A stretch of 64,000 bases of DNA from Laburnicola sp. R22_1 (lineage: Eukaryota; Ascomycota; Dothideomycetes; Pleosporales; Didymosphaeriaceae). The DNA lies in contig JACONQ010000008.1 of the NCBI GenBank assembly GCA_014281115.1, positions 1,364,001 through 1,428,000 of the forward strand. The letters run 5' to 3'. Position 1 is the stretch's first letter; each line of letters starts with the position of its first letter. The notes beneath the pieces are model-generated. The model had not been told where the DNA came from. It made no database searches and saw only the letters and a list, made by a program, of their open reading frames with translations. The position numbers and the translations under genes are program-made. Shown here piece by piece: positions 9,747 to 19,545 of this stretch.

Positions 9747-10626
9747 CGATTTCTAAGAGCGGACCTTCAATCTCACTCAAAACCTCCAGCGGATCATCCC
9801 GTACTCGCTTTATCCTCGGGCCATCCTGCTTGGCGTCCTCGATTGCAGTGTCCTCAACAGTCGAATGGTCCGGGACGGGTTCCGATACCTGCAGGTTTGT
9901 CAGGGCCTCGTAGAACGAGTGTTGTGTGCGATGTGCCTCTTCTTCCTCTTTCCCTGGCATATTCTGACGGGCCGGACAGATGCATCTGTATATCTATGTC
10001 CATCTGAGCTTGGTTAGAGCCACTCGACCAATGAGACGGTAGACTAGAACACACACCTTTCGTTGAAGATTCTGTGGGTATCCGTGCTCGCGACATCCTC
10101 TGGCCGACCGTTCTGCACGAACCATTCGGTTACAAGCTTCCTGTCGCGGATCGAATGTTCAAAGTCCATAGCACTTTGCATTAGGATATGTGTCTCTTTA
10201 TCGACCAGTCAAGTCCCTGCCTGCTCGAGGACGCCGAGAGTTACATATGGAAACCCGTCACAGTCTGTTGGCGGTTCGATCCGATTTTTGCGCAGCAGCC
10301 AGTCCGCTACTTTATCAGTGAGAGCTTTTCCTCGCTTGCGCTCCTCTTCTGGAAAGTGGTGGTGGTGGCGGCATCACGAATATATGCAAGGGCGTGAGCT
10401 CGGATCCGGAGCTGAGCCGGTGGTTCTGACGAGGCAGCGTGCGGTTGGGAGATGCCAGTATATGAGAAGTGAGCTGTGTGCAGATCCGGTGGTCCTCGAT
10501 AATCGTTAGCGTGAAGTGAGAGCGGAGTGCGGGTGACGTGCAGGCGAAGTGCTGGCAAACGAAATCCAGGCAAAGGTTAAGATTATGAGCGAGTTCGACG
10601 GTATCGTCCGATCCAACTATCTTCAA
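9739..10626 (-). pseudogene. Upstream part of the hAT-split, DUF6604-like gene
   Basis: Read on the minus strand toward the hAT site, the frame includes VADWLLRKNRIEPP (about 10310-10270), DFEHSIRDRKLVTEWF (about 10175-10125), THRIFNER and, after a likely 53-bp intron (10056-10004, GTGTGT donor, CTAAC branch, CTCAG acceptor), FYEALTNLQVSEP and PLLEIAHI at the insertion point. 'R......WF', 'H..F...' and 'F.AL.V.EP' in this order are what I recall of DUF6604 proteins; the assignment is tentative. Two in-frame stops are seen (TGA at 10211-10209; TAG at 9996-9994 just after the intron), so the gene was already decaying or decayed after the insertion. The start is unclear: an ATG at 10626 opens a frame but its sequence is not family-like. 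Confidence 0.45.
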
Positions 10627-11270
10627 ATCAATGCACCATTATCGTCATATACCCTCTTGGTGAGAATAGCCTAATGAAAACGAATAAAAAAAATTATCGT
10701 CATATGCACCGTCGGTAGTGTGAACGGGGTCGAGGGCGAGGATGTATCCAGTCCCAAGACGAGAGAACGGGTGTGGATTTCAATATTGCTTAGCTCTTCA
10801 TGTGTGTACCATCTCGTATAGTTGCATATGTGGTTGACCTGCTATCGTCAGATGGGCATCCGCCGTCTATTACCTGATTCTTTGGACGCCACTGCCAGCG
10901 TCAATGTACCTTTACCGTCCAGCCACCCACCGTTGCCGCCAGGCAAAAGCATATTCAACACCTAGTTGGATGATAGTATTCTTCGTTTACTATATCAGGA
11001 GTAGAATCATCGCAAACCTTTCGGTACACGGTACAACGCTGTGATGGAAAGCAGTTCGTTTACTATATAGATAGCGCTGCGCTGGTCTCGAATTCAATGA
11101 AACACGACGGGATCCGAAGAGAAGAACCCCCTGGGGTTATCTCTTCTGTGACGACCGGTGCAGCTCCATCCATATCCATGTCCTTGACCGCATCGTCCAG
11201 CTCCCTATCCTTGCATGTATGCTCATTGTCACAAGCAGGCGGTACCGGGGCAGATGGTATGGTATAGTAT
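10627..11270. other. Intergenic stretch with a short dispersed repeat
   Basis: No gene seen. 10655-10690 (gagaatagcctaatgaaaac then an A-run) is an unmutated relative of 23788-23825 (aagaatagcctagtaaaaac plus A-run), suggesting the 3' tail of a retroelement or SINE-like repeat. cttcgtttactata / cagttcgtttactata words are repeated near 10980 and 11045. Confidence 0.4.
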
Positions 11271-11277
11271 CTATGAT

Positions 11278-11960
11278 CTATCTAGCTATCTCGTGTGGGA
11301 TCGGCCTAAGGGCTCGCCGGGGCGCCAAGCCCTGGTTCCTGCCACATTGAGTATCCGACCTCGCGGAGGGGGTGTTGGTCCGCATCCTGCGCATGCACTG
11401 CAGTGTGCTGGGCAAGCCGCTCGCAGTGTAGGTAGTCGTACCCACAATGCGCTGGTCCGAGGGTCTGGTTGCCCCTTTAGGGGTAAGGTATCTGCAATAG
11501 CTAGCCAGTGAACGAGCCATAGTTACTTTATCGGCCCATTGCGCCCGCTGCGAGTCTACACGCACCGCAAAGGCCGCATCCTCGCCGTTGCAGTATCCAC
11601 GCAGACGCTCAAGGAGACGGGTGCATAGTTATTAGGCAGCCAGGCGCCCGTCCGTCCTTGTCCACCAAATACTGCATGTAGATTGCGGGCTGCACGGCCT
11701 GCAGTCTCTCGCCAGCAGACGGAATCTGACTCTTCCAGACATGATCCAGGACCTTCTTGGGATCAGGATCCGTCCGGTATTGCCACGGGAGGTCTCTTTG
11801 AATGAGCGCGTGGAGGATGCGCGTGTCCATGGGGAAGAGTATCGGCTGGCACACATGCTTCAGATGGATAGATGCGGTTGGACGCCCGGAGCGCATGCGA
11901 TCCCCGAAACTCTTCTTGCAGCAGTTTGTCAATGAGCTCGATAGTAGGAGAAAAGTACAA
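11278..11960 (-). pseudogene. Unrecognised gene remnant, frame-broken
   Basis: Three minus-strand frames overlap end to end: about 11960-11900 (SPTIELIDKLLQEEF), 11870-11640 (HALIQRDLPWQYRTDPDPKK, PAIYMQYLVDKDGRAPG) and 11620-11278 (LLERLRGYCNGEDAAFAVRV, WADKVTMARSLASYCRYL). Each has ordinary amino-acid composition unlike random frames, and together they read as one protein broken by at least two frame changes. I do not recognise the family. It ends against the two minisatellite units at 11953. Confidence 0.35.
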
Positions 11961-12056
11961 GTACCGTGTGTTACCCCAGGATGAGTGATACCAAGGTTAA
12001 TTTCGAACCTCTAAGTACTGCGTGTTACCCCAGGATAAGTAATACTAAGGTCGATG
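11953..12056 (+). repeat. Two further units of the ~54-bp minisatellite
   Basis: aagtaccgtgtgttacccca (11953) and aagtactgcgtgttacccca (12013), each followed by aggat-(a/g)agt-aata/gatac-c/taagg. Same unit and orientation as the array at 4112-4530. Confidence 0.8.
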
Positions 12057-12441
12057 TGGATGAGTAAACTTCAATTGCGATGCTATAGTTAAAAATGAAT
12101 GCCACCCAGGGGTATAGTGCTAAGAATGATCAACGCCACGCTATGCCGCTTATGCCGCTATGCCGCAGAGAAAACACACAAAAGCAAGCCGAAACGCCGA
12201 AACACAGAAGAAGCATAAGCCGTGAGCACATGAACTCATAACTTAAGTTGAAAACAAAAACAAAAACAAAAACAAAAAAACCAAGACCAACAAAAACTCA
12301 AAACAAACCCAAACTAGACTCAAAACCCGAACCTAAACCAAATCTCAAACGCAAACGCAAACCCAAAAGTAACTCAACGCCTTATCCCTTAACAAAAAAA
12401 GAATTCCAAACCATCCCAACGCCGATTTTTTCTTGAATTTC
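12057..12441. other. Intergenic stretch with strand-asymmetric A/C-rich tract
   Basis: Starts with short repeats (atgccgct, three times near 12143-12168). From about 12248 to 12420 the plus strand is nearly all A and C, including an (aaaaac)n run. It lies directly downstream of the minus-strand dynactin gene, so as RNA it would be a G/U-rich 3' UTR. Confidence 0.6.
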
Positions 12442-15400
12442 TCAAGCGAAAGCATCACTGAACCCTTCCAACGCTTCCGTCATCTCATGGGAAAATTCCT
12501 CTGCAACTGGCGACAGATCCACAAAGCTCAGGTCTTCCATATGTGCGACCGACGCCTCCGTAGCGGCCTGGATCGGAGCAAGAGTAAACGGAGGAGGGCG
12601 ACGAGCCGAATATTGAATAGGAGCGAGTGTAAGAGGACTGACAGCGCGACCCGAGACAAACCTGGTGAGCCCGCGCCGTCGAGGTACAGGGGTAGATTTC
12701 GCGTCCGGCGTCCAGCTGTCGCTCATGAACTCGCTGTTATCGAGAACAGATGGCCGAGGAGTCTCCGGGGCTCCCAGAAGGTCTGGGTTGAGCGTCATGT
12801 GCAGCATGTCACCGGCTCGTGCTTGCTTATGGCGCGAGTCTGCTCTGACATGAACCGCCTGGTCTTGACGCATCTTCGCGAAGACTGCCTGGAGATTGTG
12901 TCCCCACATATCCGAGTTCTCGCGCTGGCGCAGCCAATGATTTTCGTTCCTCAAAGCTTCGACAAAGGTAACAAATGCGCCGGATGTGTTGGTTCGAGAC
13001 TGCGTATCCTCGGGTCGTTCGGGACGCCTCTGAGGTGTGGGTGGTATAAAGACAGGATCCTCGAAGAACTCGGGGTTTTTCTGCTCCTGGGAAAGGCGCG
13101 AGATTTCGAGTTCTTTGGCTTCGGTTTCACGCTGGTACTTGTCACGCTCGGCCTTGGCTTTGTTGAGCTCTTGCTGCAATTGCTCAATGGTCCCAGCCTT
13201 CACAGCCGCTTCCTGGTTCCTGGCCTTGAGATGTTCAATCTCCAATTCCTTGGTGTCGATGGTCTCTTCACGCTCGCGAATCTGCAGCAGACTACTCTGC
13301 AATTCGGTGGTCATGACTTGTAGCCTCTTCTCTGCGTCGACAGCCTGCTTCTTCTTTGCTTCAATTTGCTGGGCTTTGACAACCCATGGTGCAGACTGAG
13401 CCTGAATCTCGGCGCAATTCATGAGCACAGAAGCATGCTCATGCCATTGCACAGCGCTGGTAGCGACACTCTGTAGACACTCATGCAGACCGGCGGGCAA
13501 ATCTTCGCTGAAAAAGAATTGGACTTGCGTTAGCATGAACTCCGCATTGAATTGTTCGGGAAGCTCAGCAAGCTTGCCCATGACGATACGTATGAATCCT
13601 TCCGCGCTCTCTTGCACACGATTGGCGAAACGGTCAAGCGAGTCCCTATACTCGACTAGACGTTCAACTCCGTCTGGCAGAGCAGGGTAGAGACCGTCAT
13701 TCTGAAGCGTGGCCAAAATCTTCCCGAGCCTGGTGACAACACCGAGAGCCTCAGTTGCCGTCTGTCCAGGTTCAAAATATGCGTCAAGGGCCGTCTGGAT
13801 GCTCGTGTATCCTTCTTCGTCGGGAAGCTCAATGCGATTCATAAATGTCTTGATGGCTTCGAAGTACGAACGAATGCGTTCGAGGCTGGTTCGGATGATA
13901 GCGACATGCAATATGATGTCGCTGTCGGGGCGAGAATTGAACAAGTAACGATGGACTCTATATATGGCCCCCATGACATTGCAGGAGCCGCGAGTGGAAT
14001 CCGAAGACTCCTTCAGATTAAGCGCATCCTTCTTCAAAGAGCTCATGCACGCCTCCACAGTTCGTAGCACGCTCTCGAACTCGTCGTAGAGAGCAATTGC
14101 GTTGTCGAATTCCTCCAGCGTACAAGACGCCATAGTTGTCCAGAATTGTTCGGCGTATGTGTGAATGTAATCTAGCTGCCCGGCAACGTCGTGACGAGCG
14201 AGGACATCCACCACTTGCTCTGGGCCCTGTGCGATGCCGAATTGGTCGATGGTGGTTGTTCTGAGTAGCGAGCTGGTCAAGGCAGCTTTGAAGCTGATTT
14301 CTTTGGCTCTGAAATAGGCCCGGATGGAAGGACTCTTGAAGTCTGCGTAGGAAGATTCTGAAAGATAGAGCTTGATCATATCAAGTTCTTCTTGTGCTTC
14401 CTTTGCCGTCAATTGTTGCAGCGATGAATCGATTACGCGAATGGTGTCGTTGACGCTGGCATTTCGAAGACGACGATGTAGCTCCATGACCTCATTGAAG
14501 CGACCAGTAACGTCCTTGACCTCATCTTCCGTCATAACTTTCTCTGCTTCCAGCTCCTGAAGCCTGGATTGTAGTTCCAACGAGACCTCGCGGTGCTTAG
14601 AGAGAACGACTTGGAGTTCCTCGTTGTCCTCTTTGATTTCGTCGCGCTCACGGGTGACCTCAGCAAGCTGGGAATCCCTAGTCCCAAGCTCTGCTTGTAG
14701 CTCGTCCGCGTGCTCCGCATAGTCATTGATAGTCTCTTCGCTGACCTCGATGATGGTCGAGAGCTCCCTACGTTCAAGTTGAAGGCGCGATATCGAATCT
14801 TCCAATGCATGCTTCTGCTCGATGAGCTCCTCCTGAATGTCCTCCCATTCGTTGCTTGCATCCACCTGCTCCTGCAAGTCTGTCATCATGGACTCGTATT
14901 TGACGATCTTGTCGTTTGCCGCAGCAAGATCGGTTTCGACGGCTTCTGTATGAGCGACCTGGGTCTCAAGCTCCCGTACACGCATTTCCAGCTCCTTGAT
15001 TTGCTCCCTAGTCATATCTCGGAGTCTTACGATGCCTTCGCGGTAGCGGTCCCTTTCACCTTGTGCCTGCCGAAGCATCGCCGCCTGCTTCTGGTCTTCG
15101 GGCATGTCATCTGTGATGAACGATGCCTCTTCCTGGTTGATCTCCAATTCCAGCCGGAGCTCCTCATTGATAGCCCTCTCGTTCTCCAATTCGGCTTCGA
15201 GTTGTTCCTTCTGCTCTTCGGCCATCTCTCTGTCGATGGTAGCGAGCTCAACCATTGAGTCGCGTTCTTGTATGGCTTTCGCCTGTTCTTCATTTTCGGC
15301 TTTGAGTTGTTTAACTTCCGCTCGGGCATCGCCGATGTCGCTGTGGTACTGCTGGCACTTGGCCTGGAGTTTCGTGAGGATATTTTTGACCTTTTCATTC

Positions 15401-16191
15401 TCGGTCCGCAGCTGCTGAAGCTCTTCTTCGAGCGCCGAGGTGTCTGCCTGCTGCTTCTGCAGTCGTCGGTATTCGGCTTCTGGTATCTGGCGGGTCCGCT
15501 CTGCGGCTGCCCTGTTGTTTGAAGTGGAGGCGGCTGAAGTGGCGGATGGGGCGGATGGGGCTGCCAGGCGTGCCTCAGCAGATGCTGTAGAGGAGATACT
15601 CGGTTTGCGGGTGGGGCGGAGAGTGGTAGAGGGTTGTGTCGCGCTTGCAGTTGATAGGCGTTTGGATTGTGTGGTGGAAAGGGCAGTCGCTCTGGATGTG
15701 GCGGAGCCGAAGCGCGGTGGCTGGGCGGTGGCGGGAGGAGGCTGGGAAGTCGCCTTCGTAGCAGTGGAGAGCCTGGACTGTCCCGCTGAGCTCTTCGGAG
15801 CACCGATCGTTGACAGTCTGGAGGGCTGCGACGCGCTCTTTGAGATGGCGACGCTGGACGGGCGAGGTCTGGTGCTGGAGGCTGCGGGCTTGGTTGCTGC
15901 TGCTGCCTTGGGTGCGGCGGGACGCGTAGCTGCCTTCGGGGCGGGTTGGGCGATAATCTTCGAGATGTTGACAGGCCTCGTAAACAGGCCGTGGAGCGGG
16001 GCGCATTGGAAGAAGCGCTCGCCTCTTACAGAGCCGTCATTCTTTCCCGTGGGTCCAGGCAGCTCGAGGCCGACAAAGTCGCCTTCCTGGCCGGTGATTG
16101 CAACCTCACCAATGTAGCGGATGATGCCACGGTGGGTGGCTCTGCCCTGCTCAAGCTTGGCTTCGACCGTCTGGCCGAGTTTGAGATCCAT
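12442..16191 (-). CDS. nudM: Dynactin subunit p150Glued (CAP-Gly protein)
   Basis: One uninterrupted frame of 1249 residues from ATG 16191, near the usual length for fungal p150Glued (about 1300). It is the largest dynactin subunit; it links cytoplasmic dynein to microtubules and cargo and is needed for nuclear migration and organelle transport (A. nidulans nudM, N. crassa ro-3). An N-terminal CAP-Gly domain spans residues 1-80, with the microtubule-binding GKNDG at 49-53 and FVGLELPGPTG before it. A basic S/P/A-rich linker follows to about 230, as in microtubule-affinity regions of the family, then a long coiled coil (about 235-600, heptad-rich, dynein-binding CC1), a globular helical middle, and a second coiled coil (about 990-1095). 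The C-terminus is S/T/P-rich. Family and domains are clear; the choice of symbol follows Aspergillus usage. Confidence 0.93.
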   Translation of the reverse strand: MDLKLGQTVEAKLEQGRATHRGIIRYIGEVAITGQEGDFVGLELPGPTGKNDGSVRGERFFQCAPLHGLFTRPVNISKIIAQPAPKAATRPAAPKAAAATKPAASSTRPRPSSVAISKSASQPSRLSTIGAPKSSAGQSRLSTATKATSQPPPATAQPPRFGSATSRATALSTTQSKRLSTASATQPSTTLRPTRKPSISSTASAEARLAAPSAPSATSAASTSNNRAAAERTRQIPEAEYRRLQKQQADTSALEEELQQLRTENEKVKNILTKLQAKCQQYHSDIGDARAEVKQLKAENEEQAKAIQERDSMVELATIDREMAEEQKEQLEAELENERAINEELRLELEINQEEASFITDDMPEDQKQAAMLRQAQGERDRYREGIVRLRDMTREQIKELEMRVRELETQVAHTEAVETDLAAANDKIVKYESMMTDLQEQVDASNEWEDIQEELIEQKHALEDSISRLQLERRELSTIIEVSEETINDYAEHADELQAELGTRDSQLAEVTRERDEIKEDNEELQVVLSKHREVSLELQSRLQELEAEKVMTEDEVKDVTGRFNEVMELHRRLRNASVNDTIRVIDSSLQQLTAKEAQEELDMIKLYLSESSYADFKSPSIRAYFRAKEISFKAALTSSLLRTTTIDQFGIAQGPEQVVDVLARHDVAGQLDYIHTYAEQFWTTMASCTLEEFDNAIALYDEFESVLRTVEACMSSLKKDALNLKESSDSTRGSCNVMGAIYRVHRYLFNSRPDSDIILHVAIIRTSLERIRSYFEAIKTFMNRIELPDEEGYTSIQTALDAYFEPGQTATEALGVVTRLGKILATLQNDGLYPALPDGVERLVEYRDSLDRFANRVQESAEGFIRIVMGKLAELPEQFNAEFMLTQVQFFFSEDLPAGLHECLQSVATSAVQWHEHASVLMNCAEIQAQSAPWVVKAQQIEAKKKQAVDAEKRLQVMTTELQSSLLQIREREETIDTKELEIEHLKARNQEAAVKAGTIEQLQQELNKAKAERDKYQRETEAKELEISRLSQEQKNPEFFEDPVFIPPTPQRRPERPEDTQSRTNTSGAFVTFVEALRNENHWLRQRENSDMWGHNLQAVFAKMRQDQAVHVRADSRHKQARAGDMLHMTLNPDLLGAPETPRPSVLDNSEFMSDSWTPDAKSTPVPRRRGLTRFVSGRAVSPLTLAPIQYSARRPPPFTLAPIQAATEASVAHMEDLSFVDLSPVAEEFSHEMTEALEGFSDAFA

Positions 16192-16666
16192 TGTGGAAAG
16201 TGGGATGTGTGCATGCGTTGGTGGGGGCAGATTGAGAAGAAGTCGCGGCTACGCGAAGAATTGGGGTGTCGTTGAGGAGAGAAGCAGGGACCGGACGTCG
16301 GGCCTGCTAAACCAACGCGTCCAGCGCGCCAAGGCCCAGCAGATCAACACGCCCGTGGCCTTGACATGTGAGGACGCCAGCACCATGCGCCCACGCTCTA
16401 TAGAGCAATTGAAAGCTGCAACCTGGAGGCATGCCATTGCTGTATCGGCCTATGTAGAGGGAAGCCTCGTAGATACGTAGGCCCCCAAGATAGACATCAA
16501 TGGCGCGACATTGCTTCTTCTTCTTCTTCCATCCCAACAGTGCATTCATACAGCATTTGACCCCAAGAATCCCACATAATGTACACCCGCGTACTTGCCC
16601 ACCCATACCTGAGCTGGCTCCTTCCCAAACACCTATGCGCCCCAATGACAATCCGCAACCCCGCGT
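16192..16666. other. Intergenic region upstream of dynactin gene
   Basis: Holds the dynactin promoter and the 3' flank of the ABC transporter gene, both on the minus strand. A pyrimidine-type tract (cttcttcttcttcttcc at 16514-16530 on the plus strand) is the only clear feature. Overlapping short frames have no family features. Confidence 0.5.
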
Positions 16667-19033
16667 CTACTGCGACGTCGCTTCCAACTCTTTGATCCTC
16701 TCCTGAATATCCGGCACCGCGCGAAGCTGCATCTCAATCTCATCCTTCTCACTACCACGTATCAGTACGACTTCAAAGCGTGCCAGCGAAAAGGCAGGGG
16801 GCAAGGGGCACACTCACTCCTCCAACTCCAGCCTCCTCTCGGGATCCAACCCCGTAAACACAAATCCCCCCTGCCCATCAAACTGTAAGATCTTGACATG
16901 ATACTTCCACAAACTGCGCCTATGGCTAACAGTCATAAGCGTGGTGCCCAGCCTATGCATCCTCAGTAAGAACCTCCCACGTCGTCCGTGTTAGAGAGCA
17001 ACTCACCGTTTCGCCTCCTCGTACATGACCCGCTCGATCTCCAACGTAACACTACTCGTACATTCGTCCAGAATAGCGTACTTCGGTCTATGATAGAACA
17101 ACCTCGCCATCGCAACCCTCTGCTGCAACCCCCCGCTCAACACATCCGTCCACTCCTGCTCAGCATCCCACCCGCCGGGCCTATCCACCACGTTCCCGAT
17201 TTCCACGGTCTCCAGAATTGCCAGCAGATCTGCGTCCGTGATACCCTTATCGCGCATCTCACGCAGACTATCAGGATATATGATCTGCTGGCGCAGCGTC
17301 CCGTGCGACAGATACGGCCGCTGCGGAATGTAAAAGATGGCTTCGAACGGAGGTTTTCGCACAACACCACCGTAGACGGGCCACAGACCACCGAGTATAC
17401 GGAATAGGGAGGATTTTCCGCAGCCATTGGGGCCGACGATGAGGAGGTGGTCGCCGGGTTTAACGGAGAAGCTGAGTTTGCGTACAAGAACGTCGCCGTT
17501 GGGGGACACAATGGGAACGTCTTCGAACATGATATCGTCGCCCTCTGTTACAGTACCGCGGCCGCGTAGTACTGCTGCGTTCTCTTCTATGTCAGCAGAC
17601 GATACGAGTTTCTTTTCGAAGTGGCCGGCCTGGATGTCGTCGATGACGTCGAGAAGAGTGGATACGCGAGAGGTATAGCCGGCCAATTCGCTGATTTCCT
17701 TGTAGGAGAACATTATGCGACCAAAGGCATCGGAGGACATGAGAAGCATGCGCCGGTTGGTGACGAAACCTGAAATTGCTTGTCAGCCATATTCCTCCGG
17801 TAGGAAGCCAACAGATATACTCACTCTCAGTGCGATCTCCCATGCTGCCAGTCCCCGCCCCAGGCACCTTGAAGAAGACCGGAACAGAGCACAGCAACAA
17901 GCCCAATGCTCCCCAGAAGTACTTGATAACAAAGTCCTCCATGACACCATGATAAAATCTTCTCCTCAGTATCCGATTTACATGCTTGATCAGCGTAAAG
18001 TATCCTTTGTCCAACGTATCCTTCTCCGCCTCATGCCCATGATACAGCGCGACCTCTTCGCTATAATCGATCAGCCGGGAGTGTTGAAAGCGGAACTCGC
18101 CTTCTAGACGCGCCTCGTCGGCGACATATTTGCCGAAAGGCGGGGTCAGGGCGCGCATGACATTTGCAGAGAGTTGTACGAGAAGTGACATGAAGAAGAG
18201 ACCTTCGCCACCAACGCTGCGCGAGAGGGAGTAGTTGTAAACGACCATGTCGAGCACAGGTTTTGCGAGATTGGAATACAGTTCTGCTAAGCTGTTTGCA
18301 AACTTGGCGACATCGACGGTGATGAGCTGGTCGGCATTTTTGATCCGGTCGTCGAGGGCCGAAAGAGTGTAGAAGGTCATATGCGACAGGTACTTGTTGT
18401 GGACGTAGTTGGTGAGGCGTGTGCGGTACTGTAACGACAGCTTGCACTGGTGGTATGAAAGCTGTCCTGGTTAGCCGTCACTCTTGTCCGCTCATCGCTC
18501 CTGCCTATGCATACCATGGAATTCGTGAAGGTTGCTGGGATGGCAACCGTCATCCACCACACCAACCCCCACAAGAAATCCTTCCCCTTTCCCCTCACTA
18601 GGCTACTGACCAGCCGTCCATCCAGCTCAGCCACATACAAACTGATCATGGTCCGCAGCACCAGAAACACACTGTGGCTGATCAACAACCGGAACTCCTT
18701 GCTCCGCCATCCCGGTATGCATATCCTCAGCAGCCTGAGCAGGTTCTTGAAGAACTCGCGATTGAGCTCGACCTTCTTGCGGCCCGTCGCCTCGCCTTCG
18801 GTCTGCGATGTCGATGTCGTGCGGATCGATCTGGCGCGCAGCGCCGCCGCTTTCTGCTCGGCGATGGCCAGCCGGATGCGGTTCACGAGCGCGACGAAGA
18901 GCGTGAGGTATACGGCGCGCGAGATGTTCGTCCGATGCTGCAGGTACAGCTTGGTGAAGTCGTTGACCAGCGCCTTGACCGACGACGTGGAGAGGCGAGT
19001 TCGCGCGTCGGCGAACTTGGAGAGGACGGCCAT
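16667..19033 (-). CDS. PXA2: Peroxisomal ABC half-transporter, ABCD/PXA2 (PMP70) type, five exons
   Basis: Exons on the minus strand: 19033-18515, 18461-17825, 17769-17007, 16952-16818, 16751-16667, giving 712 residues, usual for PMP70/Pxa2. The four introns (53, 55, 54 and 66 bp) have GT-AG ends; donors are GTATGC then GTGAGT three times, and phases match. ABCD proteins pair (Pxa1/Pxa2) to import long-chain acyl-CoA into peroxisomes for beta-oxidation. The N-terminal half carries the membrane domain, with [20 protein letters not shown] and [13 protein letters not shown]. The nucleotide-binding domain has Walker [10 protein letters not shown] (about 498-506), [13 protein letters not shown] (about 596), Walker [11 protein letters not shown] (about 617-625) and the H-loop TVSHRR in exon 4. 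Start at [11 protein letters not shown] (19033) rather than the ATG 66 bases upstream, because family members begin near here. All key residues are present. Confidence 0.93.
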
Positions 19034-19545
19034 GGTTACCGTGGAGCCGGCATTCGCGATGTTGTCGCCGTGTCTTCTTGTCCGATCGCGATGTTGCACC
19101 TATACGGACGGTGGGAGGCTGAGACGAGGCAGCTTAGCTGTTGAAAGCTTGCATAGCATTCGGCGACGATATACACTCGCAGTGACCATGTCGCACGCGG
19201 CTCGCGGCATGTGAGAGCCTCGGCTCGGTTTCGGAGGGAGGCCACTAGGGCAGGAATAGGCTAAAACCGCCTTTGAAAGATCTTCCACGCAAACATGTGA
19301 AGGTCTCTACTGCACGAAAATCACTACCACGCTCGCATATAGCGGATTGCTAGCCCGTGGCTCTTTAAAGCACCAGCGCATTCAAACACAAAGTCACTCC
19401 AAATACCCAATTGAGCGTCCAGGAAATTTCATGTTAGCAAGTACTTCCCATTACCCTTCATGATGGGTCATGGTTATATCTGCCATCTCCCATTACAAGA
19501 TTACACCTCCACGCCCACCACCAACAAGCCCAATCCCCGTCATAC
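19034..19545. other. Intergenic region between ABC transporter and SLC6 genes
   Basis: Promoter side of the ABC transporter and 3' flank of the SLC6 gene, both minus strand. Short frames only; no motif seen. Confidence 0.5.

Noticed and set aside
15440..16117. 225-codon plus-strand frame opposite the dynactin gene
   Set aside because: Antisense shadow of the A/P/S-rich coding region of p150Glued.
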